Assembly: GCF_029428875.1 (NCBI RefSeq)
Contig: NZ_JAJSOO010000001.1
Span: 7,040,501 to 7,104,500, forward strand
Direction: 5' to 3'
Source of the DNA: Streptomyces sp. JH34
GTDB lineage: Bacteria > Actinomycetota > Actinomycetes > Streptomycetales > Streptomycetaceae
Length of the DNA stretch: 64,000 bases
Shown here: piece after piece, positions 41,609 to 49,132 of the stretch
Layout: every line of letters starts with the position of its first letter
How positions within the stretch are numbered: the first letter of the stretch is position 1
Notes under the pieces: generated by a model
Database searches by the model: none
Seen by the model: the letters and a program-made list of their open reading frames with translations, nothing else
What the model was told of the DNA's origin: nothing
Made by a program: the position numbers and the translations under genes

Positions 41609-41974
41609 TCACCCGGTACGGGCGGCGCGGGCATGGCTCATGACGGGAAAACGGCTGACGGTTCCCGTGCCCTGAAGAAGCCGGCGCAGGGCCGTCGACG
41701 GTGCGGCCAGGGTGACTTGGGAGCCGCGAGCGCGGGGTCCCAGCAGTGCTCTCAGGAAGGCGACGTCGGCGAAGGTGACGGCTGAGCAGTCGATCACGAT
41801 CCGCCAGGCCCGCTCCCGACAGGCGTCGTCGAGCACATCGACCAGAGAGCCGGTGGTGGCGTCGTCGAACTCTCCCGCCACGTACAGCAGCCATTCGCCT
41901 CCTGCGTACGCTTCCCGGTACGCGGTGAGCTCAGCCCTGCCGCCGTCATGCCGAATCCTGCGAACTGCGAGCAT
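41609..41974 (-). CDS. STAS domain protein (anti-sigma factor antagonist type)
   Basis: The 121-residue STAS protein reads EWLLYVAGEFDDATTGSLVD, RIVIDCSAVTFADVAFLRAL and GSQVTLAAPSTALRRLLQGT, the strand/helix order of SpoIIAA-like antagonists; the phosphorylatable Ser position after the IDCS strand is V-T-F-A-D, so regulation by phosphorylation is uncertain. It may bind an anti-sigma kinase encoded elsewhere. GGAAGGAGGG upstream of ATG 41974 is a strong ribosome site. It diverges from an AraC regulator. Confidence 0.87.
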   Translation of the reverse strand: MLAVRRIRHDGGRAELTAYREAYAGGEWLLYVAGEFDDATTGSLVDVLDDACRERAWRIVIDCSAVTFADVAFLRALLGPRARGSQVTLAAPSTALRRLLQGTGTVSRFPVMSHARAARTG

Positions 41975-42303
41975 CGCCGCCCTCCTTCCGTATCCCCACG
42001 ACGACCTGATCGGTGGGTCGTTGCCGACCCCTCGGGTCCTCGGATTGCCCCCGCCCGGCCCGGAACACTCCCTTGCCCCGGCCGCGCCGCCAAAGTTTCG
42101 CGGCAGAGGCCACAGCAGTTCGTTTCCTGACCTTTCCCGTCGCTCCCGGAACGAAGGGCGGGGTGTGGCAGGTCGTGCCCGGTCGGAGTCGCGTGATCAC
42201 TCGGCTCGCCGCCCCCGGGGCCGGCGCTCGTCACCGCCAGGGAGGCGGACGGCGTACCGTGAGCCGAGGAGCCGCAACAGGCCCCGCGGCGGGGGAGGGG
42301 AAG
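41975..42303. other. Divergent intergenic region, STAS / AraC genes
   Basis: About 330 bases. It holds the two ribosome sites (GGAAGGAGGG for the STAS gene, GGGGAGGGG at 42292-42300 for the AraC gene) and no coding frame. No operator was recognised. Confidence 0.4.
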
Positions 42304-43248
42304 ATGGAGACGGAACGCTTCGACAGCGGGAGCCTCGAGGCGACCGAGGCGTTTCTGTCGCGGGCGTACACGCCCATGCGGATCGGCGGGCGGCCGCAGA
42401 ACACGCGGACCCGAATCGTCCGGAACGCGGCCGAGGGACTGGTCGTCGACCGTCTCGACTTCGGCTACACGATGTCCTACGACGCCAACCGCCTGGACAC
42501 GATCTGCCTGATCACCGTCCACAAAGGCAGCATGGTGGACACCACGGACGGTCGGGACGACGTCTACGGCCCCGGTGAGACCTTCCTCATCGCCCCTCCC
42601 GACCGCCCCTACACCGGCGCGCTCCACTCGGCCCGCTACACGATCACCATGTTCGACCCCGCCGTGCTCGAACGCGTGGCCGCCGTCGGCGCCGATGCCG
42701 GCGGACCGGTCCGGCTCACCGGCCAGCGTCCGATCGACGCGGCCGCCAACCGACGCCTGGGCAGCACCGTCACCTTCCTGAGGGACCAGGTCCTCTCCGG
42801 TCCGGCCGAGGGGCTCGTCGTCGCCACCGCCGCCCAGCACCTGGCCGCCGTGACCCTGAGCGCGCTGCCGAGCACCACGACCCGGGAGGACGGCCACCGC
42901 ACCGACAGCCGTGACGCGCACACCGAGACCCTGCGCCGGGCGAAGGCCTTCATCGAGGAGAACGCTCACCGTGCCATCGGTCTCGCCGATATAGCCGCGG
43001 CCGCGTTCGTCACTCCTCGGGCCGTGCAGTACGCCTTCAGCCGGCACACCGACACCACACCCCTCGGCCACCTGCGGCAGGTCCGTCTGACCCGCGCCCA
43101 CGCCGAGCTCGCCACCGCCGACCCCCGCACCTCCAGCGTGACGGGGATCGCGGCGGCGTGGGGTTTCCCTCACGTGGGACGCTTCGCTGCCGCCTACCGC
43201 CGGCTCTACGGCGTGACCCCCGCCGCCACCCTCCGTGCTCACAGCTGA
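42304..43248 (+). CDS. AraC family transcriptional regulator
   Basis: The 314-residue regulator has an N-terminal AraC-binding-like (cupin) domain: TRIVRNAAEGLVVDRLDFGY, VYGPGETFLIAPPDRPYTG and the C-terminal double helix-turn-helix: HRAIGLADIAAAAFVTPRAV, QYAFSRHTDTTPLGHLRQVR and TGIAAAWGFPHVGRFAAAYR. The effector domain matches the AraC_binding_2 group seen in aromatic or nitrile catabolism regulators; target unknown. GGGGAGGGG just before ATG 42304 fixes the start. It stands next to the STAS gene on the opposite strand. Confidence 0.9.
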   Translation: METERFDSGSLEATEAFLSRAYTPMRIGGRPQNTRTRIVRNAAEGLVVDRLDFGYTMSYDANRLDTICLITVHKGSMVDTTDGRDDVYGPGETFLIAPPDRPYTGALHSARYTITMFDPAVLERVAAVGADAGGPVRLTGQRPIDAAANRRLGSTVTFLRDQVLSGPAEGLVVATAAQHLAAVTLSALPSTTTREDGHRTDSRDAHTETLRRAKAFIEENAHRAIGLADIAAAAFVTPRAVQYAFSRHTDTTPLGHLRQVRLTRAHAELATADPRTSSVTGIAAAWGFPHVGRFAAAYRRLYGVTPAATLRAHS

Positions 43249-43421
43249 GGGGCGGAAGCGCCGATCCGGCCGGGTGCGGTCACTTCCGGGCCGTCCGCGG
43301 CCCCCGGGGACCGCGCGTAGTGGCACGAGGCCCTGAGCGGGCACCGCGAATGCTCCCGGGCTGTCCTGCGCCGGGGACATCAGCGACATGGGTGCTCAGG
43401 GCCTCGTACGTCAGGGCGCGT

Positions 43422-44447
43422 TCAGATACGTACCGCGGCTTGGTACGAGCCGATGGTGCTCATCGACTCGTAGCGGACGTAGGCACCGGGGTACGGGGCG
43501 TGCAGCACGGTGTTGTTGCCCGCGTAGAGGCCCACGTGCGAGGTGTTGCTGAAGAAGACAAGGTCGCCCGGCTTGAGCTGGCTGCGCGCGATGCGGGTGC
43601 CCTGGTTGATCTGGGTGTACGTGGTGCGGGTGATGTCCACCCCGGCCTGGGCGTAGGCCCACTGGGTCAGACCCGAGCAGTCGAAGGATCCGGGACCGGT
43701 AGCGGTGCGCACGTACGGCGCGCCCACCCGTGTGTTCGCGGCCTGGAGAGCGGCGGCGCCGAGTGCGGACGCCGGGGCCTCGTTGCCGAGTTCGACCCGG
43801 TCGCCGGCGGAGCGGCTGGCGCGCTGATCGTCCTCGGTCATCTTGGCGCGCTCGGCAGCGGTGAGGGTGTTCAGCAGCTTCTGGGCGTCGGCCAGCTTGC
43901 CCTGGAACTTCGCCTTGTTCTTGCCGAGTGTCTCGCGGACCTCGGCGAGGTCCGCGAGCTTGCCCTGGGCCTCCTTGCGCTGCTGCGCGAGGGTGCGCTG
44001 CTTCGCCTGGATCTTCTGCAGCGACTCGGCCTGCTTCGCCGTCAGCTGGTCGAGCGCGGAGGCCTGGTCGAGGAAGCTGTCCGGATCCGAGGAGAGCAAG
44101 AGCTGGACCGACGGGTCGAGGCCGCCGGAGCGGTACTGCGCCGTGGCGAGCGAACCGAGCTCGCCACGCAGGGTGTTGAGCTCGTCCTGGCCACGGGCGA
44201 CCTGATCCTGGAGGGCGTCGGCCTGCTTCTTGAGCTTGTCCTGCTGCTCCTTGGCGCCGTTGTACTTCTCGGTGGCTTCCTCGGCCTCGTGGTAGAGCTT
44301 GTCGACCTTCGCCTTGACCTCGCTCTTGGTCGGCTTGGGATCGGCGTGGGCGGCCTGGGAGGTCAGGGCCACGGCTGCGGCGGCGGTCGCGGTCAGCACG
44401 GTCACACGGGTGCGGCTCGGCTGTTTTGGACGGCGGTGGGACGCCAC
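43422..44447 (-). CDS. Secreted NlpC/P60 peptidoglycan endopeptidase (RipA-like)
   Basis: The 341-residue exported protein has a signal peptide (basic MASHRRPKQPSRTR, then VTVLTATAAAAVALTSQAAHA), a long coiled coil (about 45-205; KEQQDKLKKQADALQDQVAR) as in RipA/CwlO, and a C-terminal NlpC/P60 domain with the catalytic C257 (FDCSGLTQWAY), H304 (SHVGLY) and H316 (VLHAP). It cleaves D-glutamyl-DAP bonds for wall remodelling. The GTG 44447 start has AAGGAG nine bases ahead. The mRNA leader is structured (see 44461-44590). Confidence 0.93.
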   Translation of the reverse strand: MASHRRPKQPSRTRVTVLTATAAAAVALTSQAAHADPKPTKSEVKAKVDKLYHEAEEATEKYNGAKEQQDKLKKQADALQDQVARGQDELNTLRGELGSLATAQYRSGGLDPSVQLLLSSDPDSFLDQASALDQLTAKQAESLQKIQAKQRTLAQQRKEAQGKLADLAEVRETLGKNKAKFQGKLADAQKLLNTLTAAERAKMTEDDQRASRSAGDRVELGNEAPASALGAAALQAANTRVGAPYVRTATGPGSFDCSGLTQWAYAQAGVDITRTTYTQINQGTRIARSQLKPGDLVFFSNTSHVGLYAGNNTVLHAPYPGAYVRYESMSTIGSYQAAVRI

Positions 44448-44460
44448 GATGGCGAGCTCC

Positions 44461-44590
44461 TTCTTCCTCGAGCCCGCCTACCGGGTCTGGGGACACCAAC
44501 GAATCCCCGGCTCCGCGCACGTCACGGACTCGGCGGTAGCCTCCGCCGCCACCCCGGATGGGCGAGCGATCGAGCGAAGGTTCGATGACT
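44461..44590 (-). promoter_or_regulatory. Structured leader of the NlpC/P60 gene, candidate shortened ydaO riboswitch
   Basis: Reading the minus strand toward GTG 44447 one meets CGCCGAGTCCGTGACG, then GCGGAGCCGGGGA-(ttcgttggtg)-TCCCC and ACCCGGTAGGCGGGCTC, ending at the GAGGAAGAAGGAG ribosome region. The GAGCC...GGCTC and GGGGA...TCCCC pairings nest. The ends resemble actinobacterial ydaO (c-di-AMP) elements that sit before cell-wall hydrolases, but the GGGTGAATC core is missing, so it may be truncated or a different structure. Upstream at about 44590-44625 TTGCGT and TACTAA could be the promoter. Confidence 0.45.
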
Positions 44591-45028
44591 GACCTTAGTA
44601 ATCGTCCTGTGATCTACGCAATCTTCACAGGGGGAAAGTCGACACACGGAGAACTTCTTTACCCTCATCACACGCCGTGTAGCGGCGACTTGACGGTCCG
44701 TCCCACAGGTCTGGAGAGTGGCGGTTCCGGACCGGTGTGGGGATGTTGTGGGGAGTTCGCCGACCTCACTCCGCACTCTGACCGGGCACCTGGTGTCTCC
44801 CGAGGGCGAGCGCCGGTCCGGACCCAACTGCCGCCTCGAGCACTGTCGATCCGGATTCGTCGAGGAACCCGCCTTCACCGACGCGGATTCGGTCCTGGCG
44901 ATGCTCCGTGTGCCTCACCGTGATGAAGACGGCGGCGCAGGTCCTGTACCTCGTCCCCCGCCCGCAGGCCTCGACAGCCGGCTGTACGCAACGTCGCAGA
45001 TGCGTCCCACCGGCCACCGGCCGGCCGC
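44591..45028. other. Intergenic region, no gene recognised
   Basis: An AT-richer part (44590-44680) probably holds the NlpC/P60 promoter. Frames open in 44700-45028 (for example one reading EEPAFTDADSVLAML on the plus strand) have no start or recognisable domain. Confidence 0.4.
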
Positions 45029-46759
45029 TCAGGGCCTCCTGACGCCGCGCGGATCGACTCCCGGATGAGGCTCGGGACGGTGCACCCCGCGGGGGCGGTA
45101 GCCCAGAAGCTGCTCCAGCCCCGTGAGGTCGGCGAGATACCAGACGATGGCCAGCCACATCTCGGTTCCCTGCAGACCCGGGACCGACTCGGCGTGAACG
45201 GGTGCGCCCGTGTGCGGTGCCTGAAATCCGAAGCCCTGGCCGGGTGTCCAGTGCGTGAGCGCGTCGGCGAGCAGACGCCGTGCCAGCGCGTCGGCCTCCT
45301 CGGTGCGGTAGCCCGACTGCCGGGTCAGCCACAGAGGGTGGGCGATGTCGAGGATGTTGCAGGCGTTCTGCCGCTCGGGTCTCGTGTACCGGACGTCCCG
45401 GGCGTGCTCGAGGACCGTGTCGATGACGCGTTCGGGATGGGCGGGCGGCAGCCCGAACTGCGCGAAGGTACCGCGTGAGGCCCGGTAGAAGCCGTTGACG
45501 ATCTGGAGCAGCCCGTCGGAGGGTCGGGGGAGGCCCCACATACCGGTGCGTGGATCGGCGTGGGTGAGCAGCCAGCCGAACAGGGCTTCGTAGGAGCCGG
45601 GGTGGCGCTCCTCGTCGGCGAGCGCGTTCCAGAGATGGGCCGTCCCGATTATGTCGACCCAGTGTCCGGCGCTCCACGCGTTGTCGGACCACGGCAGCCG
45701 TTCCAGGTGGCCGGCCACGTCGGCGGCTCGTGCGTCCGCCACCACTCGGATCGGTGCGGGGAACGCACTGCCGAGCAGATCGAGTGCGTAACCGGCGCAC
45801 AGCACGTGGTAGCCGGACTCCTCGTCGAACAGCGTCGGTTCGGGTCTGCGCTGACTGCCGTCCGGCAGGAGCGGTCCCACCATGCCGGTCGTCGGGTCCT
45901 GCCAGTCGCGCAGCCTGCTGATCTGACGGTCGGCCGGCAGCTGGCCGGGCGCTCGGCCGAGGAGCATGTCGGCGATCTCGATCGCGTCGCACTGCGCGCG
46001 GACCGTCGGTGTGGCACCGGGCCGGTCGGTGAAGATGCCGCCGTCGGTCTTCCCGTCGAAGCACCGGCTCAGGACCTCCTCCACCTGGGCGCGCGCGGAG
46101 TCGCCGAACGACGCGACGGATCCGGCCAGATCACCCGGTCCGGCGGAAGCGGCCCGCTCCGTTCGGGGAGCACGCCATCGCAGCACCTTCGCCGGGTTGC
46201 CGGCGACGACCGATCCGGAGGGGACGTCCTTGGTCACCACACTGCCGGCTCCGACGACAGCGCGGTCGCCGATGACGACGCCGTCCAGCACCACCACATG
46301 GGAACCGATCCATACGTCGTTCCCGATCTGGATGCCCTTCGAGGTGAGCGGCTGCCGGAAGACCTCGGTGTCGGGATCCGACATGGTGTGGTTGAAGCCG
46401 AGAAGCGAGGTGTGCGCACCGATCCGTACCGCGTCACCCAGCCTGACCCGGCCGCGCACCACGGTGTAGGGGTTGATGGTGCAGTCACGGCCGGCGCGCA
46501 GAGATCCGGTCAGGTAGGCGCCCGCCGCGACGTACGAGCTCTCGCCCAGATCCAGTTCGGTGTTGTCCACCGAGGCGAGTTCCGAGATGTAGCACCGGTC
46601 GCCGTAGGTGTGGCCGGGGTGCTCCTCGAGCATGGCCTCCTGTAGGGCCGACTGCCGGGCGTGCTCCTCGGCGCCCGCCTCGGACCAGAAGGCCCACGGC
46701 GAGTAGTCGAAGCGGTGCCGGCCGGTCGACGGCGCCTGGACAGCGTGATCCTTCGTCAC
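45029..46759 (-). CDS. Hexapeptide acyltransferase fused to an alpha/alpha-barrel-like domain
   Basis: The 576-residue protein joins two domains. Resid. 1-205 form a left-handed beta-helix acyltransferase: SSYVAAGAYLTGSLRAGRDC, INPYTVVRGRVRLGDAVRIG, HTSLLGFNHTMSD (active-site H), GIQIGNDVWIGSHVVVLDGV and VPSGSVVAGNPAKVLRWR. Resid. about 240-576 are helical repeats (LLGRAPGQLP, DWQDPTTGMVG, WVDIIGTAHLWNALAD, DPRTGMWGLPRPSDGL, ACNILDIAHPLW) like an alpha/alpha toroid. GTG 46759 follows GAGGGAG. Substrate unknown; a LacI-type operator upstream suggests sugar control. Confidence 0.85.
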   Translation of the reverse strand: MTKDHAVQAPSTGRHRFDYSPWAFWSEAGAEEHARQSALQEAMLEEHPGHTYGDRCYISELASVDNTELDLGESSYVAAGAYLTGSLRAGRDCTINPYTVVRGRVRLGDAVRIGAHTSLLGFNHTMSDPDTEVFRQPLTSKGIQIGNDVWIGSHVVVLDGVVIGDRAVVGAGSVVTKDVPSGSVVAGNPAKVLRWRAPRTERAASAGPGDLAGSVASFGDSARAQVEEVLSRCFDGKTDGGIFTDRPGATPTVRAQCDAIEIADMLLGRAPGQLPADRQISRLRDWQDPTTGMVGPLLPDGSQRRPEPTLFDEESGYHVLCAGYALDLLGSAFPAPIRVVADARAADVAGHLERLPWSDNAWSAGHWVDIIGTAHLWNALADEERHPGSYEALFGWLLTHADPRTGMWGLPRPSDGLLQIVNGFYRASRGTFAQFGLPPAHPERVIDTVLEHARDVRYTRPERQNACNILDIAHPLWLTRQSGYRTEEADALARRLLADALTHWTPGQGFGFQAPHTGAPVHAESVPGLQGTEMWLAIVWYLADLTGLEQLLGYRPRGVHRPEPHPGVDPRGVRRP

Positions 46760-46876
46760 GTCTCCCTCTCGTACACATCTGGGCTCCGGGCTGATCGCCG
46801 CCACGCGCGTCGCGCCGGTGCGGGCACCTGGGCGGGGGCCGTACGACAGCCGTGCCACGGTTGACACCCGCTTGTA

Positions 46877-46888
46877 GAAAGCGCTTGC
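46877..46888. promoter_or_regulatory. LacI-family operator-like palindrome
   Basis: GAAAGCGCTTGC contains the perfect palindrome AAGCGCTT (46879-46886), the core of actinobacterial LacI/GalR operators. It lies about 120 bases before the acyltransferase start, with no gene on the other side for 440 bases. Confidence 0.55.
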
Positions 46889-47326
46889 TGCGCACTCTAG
46901 GGCGGCTGCGGTCGAGGACACAAGAGGTCGGTGCGAGGTCCGGGCGTCACCGCGGCCGGCAGGACTCGGCGAAGGCCTGGTCGATCGGCGGGCGGTGTCG
47001 TGGCATTGATGCCGGGACAGATGCGGGGTGGCCGGCGAAGCCGCTCCGGGCCGGCGGTGCGCGCGTACACGCGGCGGTCAGGCCCGAGGCTCGCGGAGGA
47101 CGCGCACGTCGTGTTCGGGCCGGCACTCCCCGGGCATCGCCCCTCAGGGCGCAGGCGCGCTCGGTCTCCGCATCCAGGTCGTCGACCTCGCCCGGCGCGG
47201 CAGCGCCGGGGGAATCGGGATTGCCGGGAGTGCGGTCTCCGAGTGTCGTCGTCCTGACCCCACAGTGCCCGACCTCGCCAAGGGCGCTAGTGCGCCCCGC
47301 TGTTCGTGAACCGGAGCGGACGCGGA
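46889..47326. other. Intergenic region, no gene recognised
   Basis: A minus-strand frame (APGEVDDLDAETERAC and around) has some coding bias but no domain and no bounded gene; possibly a remnant. Nothing else defined. Confidence 0.35.
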
Positions 47327-47887
47327 TCAGTAGCCGCTGTCGGTGTTGCTCGTCGGCTTGGTGGTGATCTGCTTGCCGTCGGTGCCGATGACGTACCACT
47401 TGGCACCGAACGCGTCGACGGCCTGCCCGTTGGTGTCGCCGGCCTTCTGGTCCGCATCGAACCGGTACAGCGGGTGCCCGTTGTAGGTCACCTGCTTCTT
47501 CCCGTCGCTGCGGGGTGTGGTCTTCAGCAGGTTCGACTTGACCTCCTTGCCTGCCGTCGGCGCGGCCGTGTCGAGCAGCGGCGGCCACGCCTTCGCGCAG
47601 GCCCCGGAGCAGTGCGACTTGTTCTTGGTGTCCTTGTCGAACACGTAGAGCGTCATGCCCTTGTCGTCCACGAGGGACTTGCCGTACGTGCTCTTCCTGA
47701 CGGAGACGGTCGCGGAGGGGGACTTCGACGCGGCGACGGGCACGTCTGCCTGACGGCCGCCGCTCTGGAGCTCCGCGTCCGTGCCGCTAGTGCCGCTGCC
47801 CCCGGCCGGGTCCTCGGAACAGCCGGCCGCCGCTGCTACCAGCAGGGCCGCGGCCAGTGCGGTGGCAGTTCTGGTGTGGCGCTTCAT
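47327..47887 (-). CDS. Lipoprotein with COG4315/Lipoprotein_15 repeats
   Basis: The 186-residue protein has a lipoprotein signal (RTATALAAALLVAAAAGC; lipobox A-A-G-C, Cys at 23), a Gly/Ser-rich linker and two copies of the secreted repeat of unknown function: GKSLVDDKGMTLYVFDKDTK with CSGACAKAWPPL, and VTYNGHPLYRFDADQKAGD with VDAFGAKWYVIG. The C-x-x-x-C pair may form a disulfide. The family is periplasm- or surface-anchored with unclear role. GAGGAG lies before ATG 47887. Confidence 0.9.
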   Translation of the reverse strand: MKRHTRTATALAAALLVAAAAGCSEDPAGGSGTSGTDAELQSGGRQADVPVAASKSPSATVSVRKSTYGKSLVDDKGMTLYVFDKDTKNKSHCSGACAKAWPPLLDTAAPTAGKEVKSNLLKTTPRSDGKKQVTYNGHPLYRFDADQKAGDTNGQAVDAFGAKWYVIGTDGKQITTKPTSNTDSGY

Positions 47888-48070
47888 CAGGTACTCCTCG
47901 GTCGTGTCGGCCACGTGGGCCGGGCCGCCGGGCCCAGTCCATCGCAGACGAGGGGCACCGGCCACCTGGGCGGGGCCGTCCGGTGCCGTCTCCCCGGCGA
48001 GGCTGCAATCCCCGACGGGGCCATGGCGGACGAGGGGTCCCGACTCCGGGCGGGCGGTCCGTCGCGCTCG
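47888..48070. other. Intergenic sequence upstream of tandem repeats
   Basis: Part of a 387-base gap (47888-48274) between divergent genes. GC-rich, no coding frame; the gap also holds the 14-bp repeats at 48071-48112 and an AT-richer patch (48235-48265) likely to contain the promoter of the VOC gene. Confidence 0.35.
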
Positions 48071-48112
48071 GACAGGAGTGCCCGGACAGGAGTGCCCGGG
48101 CAGGAGTGCCCG
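48071..48112. repeat. Three tandem 14-bp repeats
   Basis: GACAGGAGTGCCCG occurs at 48071-48084 and 48085-48098 and, with one change (GGCAGGAGTGCCCG), at 48099-48112. It is non-coding. Confidence 0.85.
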
Positions 48113-48274
48113 GCGGCTCAGCCTCGGGTGTCCCGGTCACCGGGCCGGCATCGGTCCCGGCTACCTCCGACGGACCAGGAGCGGCAGGCTCCACCGCCGA
48201 CCCTGTGCATGCGTGGCCGCGAACCGCGGTCCGCCGCTATAGGCTGAAAGATCCCATTTATCTGGAGGTCTTGT

Positions 48275-48733
48275 ATGCGCCGTGACGGATTTCCTGCCCC
48301 GGATTCCGGGCTCCTCGTCACCCACTTCCTGACGGTCGCCGACGTCGCCCGGTCGCGCGCCTTCTACACCGATGTGCTCGGTGGTGAGGTGGTGCTCGAG
48401 GAGAACCCCTGCACCGTCAAGCTCGCCAATGGATGGATCATCATGAATCCCGGTGGCGGCCCCACCCCGGACAAGCCGGACGTCACCCTGCGCCCGCCCG
48501 CCGACCCGGGCACCGTCAGCAGCTTCCTCAACCTCCGTGTCGCCGACATCGAGGCGTGCCACCGCGAATGGAGTGCGAAGGGCGCTGAGTTCCTCACGCC
48601 GCCCATCGATCGCAAGGCCGAACTGCGGTGCTACCTGCGAGACCCTGACGGCTATCTCATCGAAGTCGGGCAGGCCACCGGCATGCTGCACGAGGTGTAC
48701 GCCGACCCGCCCGCCGGTACGAGTCAGGACTGA
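48275..48733 (+). CDS. VOC family protein
   Basis: The 152-residue protein has the VOC pattern: GLLVTHFLTVADVARSRAFY, VLGGEVVLEENPCTVKLANG, FLNLRVADIEACHREWSAKG and RCYLRDPDGYLIEVGQATGM; H in THFL and E in LIEVG are metal-ligand candidates. It resembles glyoxalase or extradiol-type small enzymes; substrate unknown. GGAGG (48264-48268) six bases before ATG 48275 sets the start. It is convergent with a decayed flavoprotein stump. Confidence 0.9.
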   Translation: MRRDGFPAPDSGLLVTHFLTVADVARSRAFYTDVLGGEVVLEENPCTVKLANGWIIMNPGGGPTPDKPDVTLRPPADPGTVSSFLNLRVADIEACHREWSAKGAEFLTPPIDRKAELRCYLRDPDGYLIEVGQATGMLHEVYADPPAGTSQD

Positions 48734-48787
48734 ACCGCGGGTCCCTGCCGGGCAGGGCGTGTCTGCCCATGATCTCGCCCTCGGCCG

Positions 48788-49085
48788 TCAGGGCCTCTGG
48801 ACCTGGCCGAAGAGGGCGAGGGCTTCGGCGGGGTCCGGGCTCACGAGGCGCTCCAGGCCGCTCGTAGGGCGCTTCGCCCACCTGCCGGCCCGTACCCACA
48901 TCTGCTCCTCGAAGGTGCGGACGGCCTCGTCCTGCCGTGACGGAGGAGATCGAGGACGGGAGCGGCCCAGCCGTCGAACAGCGCCAGCAGGCTCGGTCGT
49001 GTCGCCTCGGCGTCGGTCGGGTCCCGGTCGGTCCGCCGATCCAGCGGGGCGCGGAACCGGGCGTACACCTTGACGTGGCTGCCGG
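48788..49085 (-). pseudogene. Stump of an FAD-dependent monooxygenase
   Basis: Two frames recall aromatic-ring hydroxylases: SHVKVYARFRAPLDRR, then RPSLLALFDGWAAPVLDLL, and after a break AVRTFEEQMWVRAGRWAKRP and VSPDPAEALALFGQVQRP to a stop at 48788. The segment that should lie between (the G-D-A-A-H FAD motif) is missing, as is the whole N-terminal half. It is therefore an internally deleted remnant between the phospholipase gene and the VOC gene. Confidence 0.65.
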
Positions 49086-49092
49086 GTGCCGA

Positions 49093-49121
49093 GCGGTCCG
49101 CCCGGAGAGCGGGCGGACCGC
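49093..49121 (-). terminator. Terminator of the phospholipase C gene
   Basis: Perfect 12-bp arms (GCGGTCCGCCCG / CGGGCGGACCGC, 5-nt loop) lie 12 bases after the stop of the phospholipase gene. Confidence 0.88.
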
Positions 49122-49132
49122 GCACCGCCGTC

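Noticed and set aside
46861..46866. Plus-strand TTGACA near the LacI-type palindrome
   Set aside because: No -10 hexamer at proper spacing and no plus-strand gene downstream.
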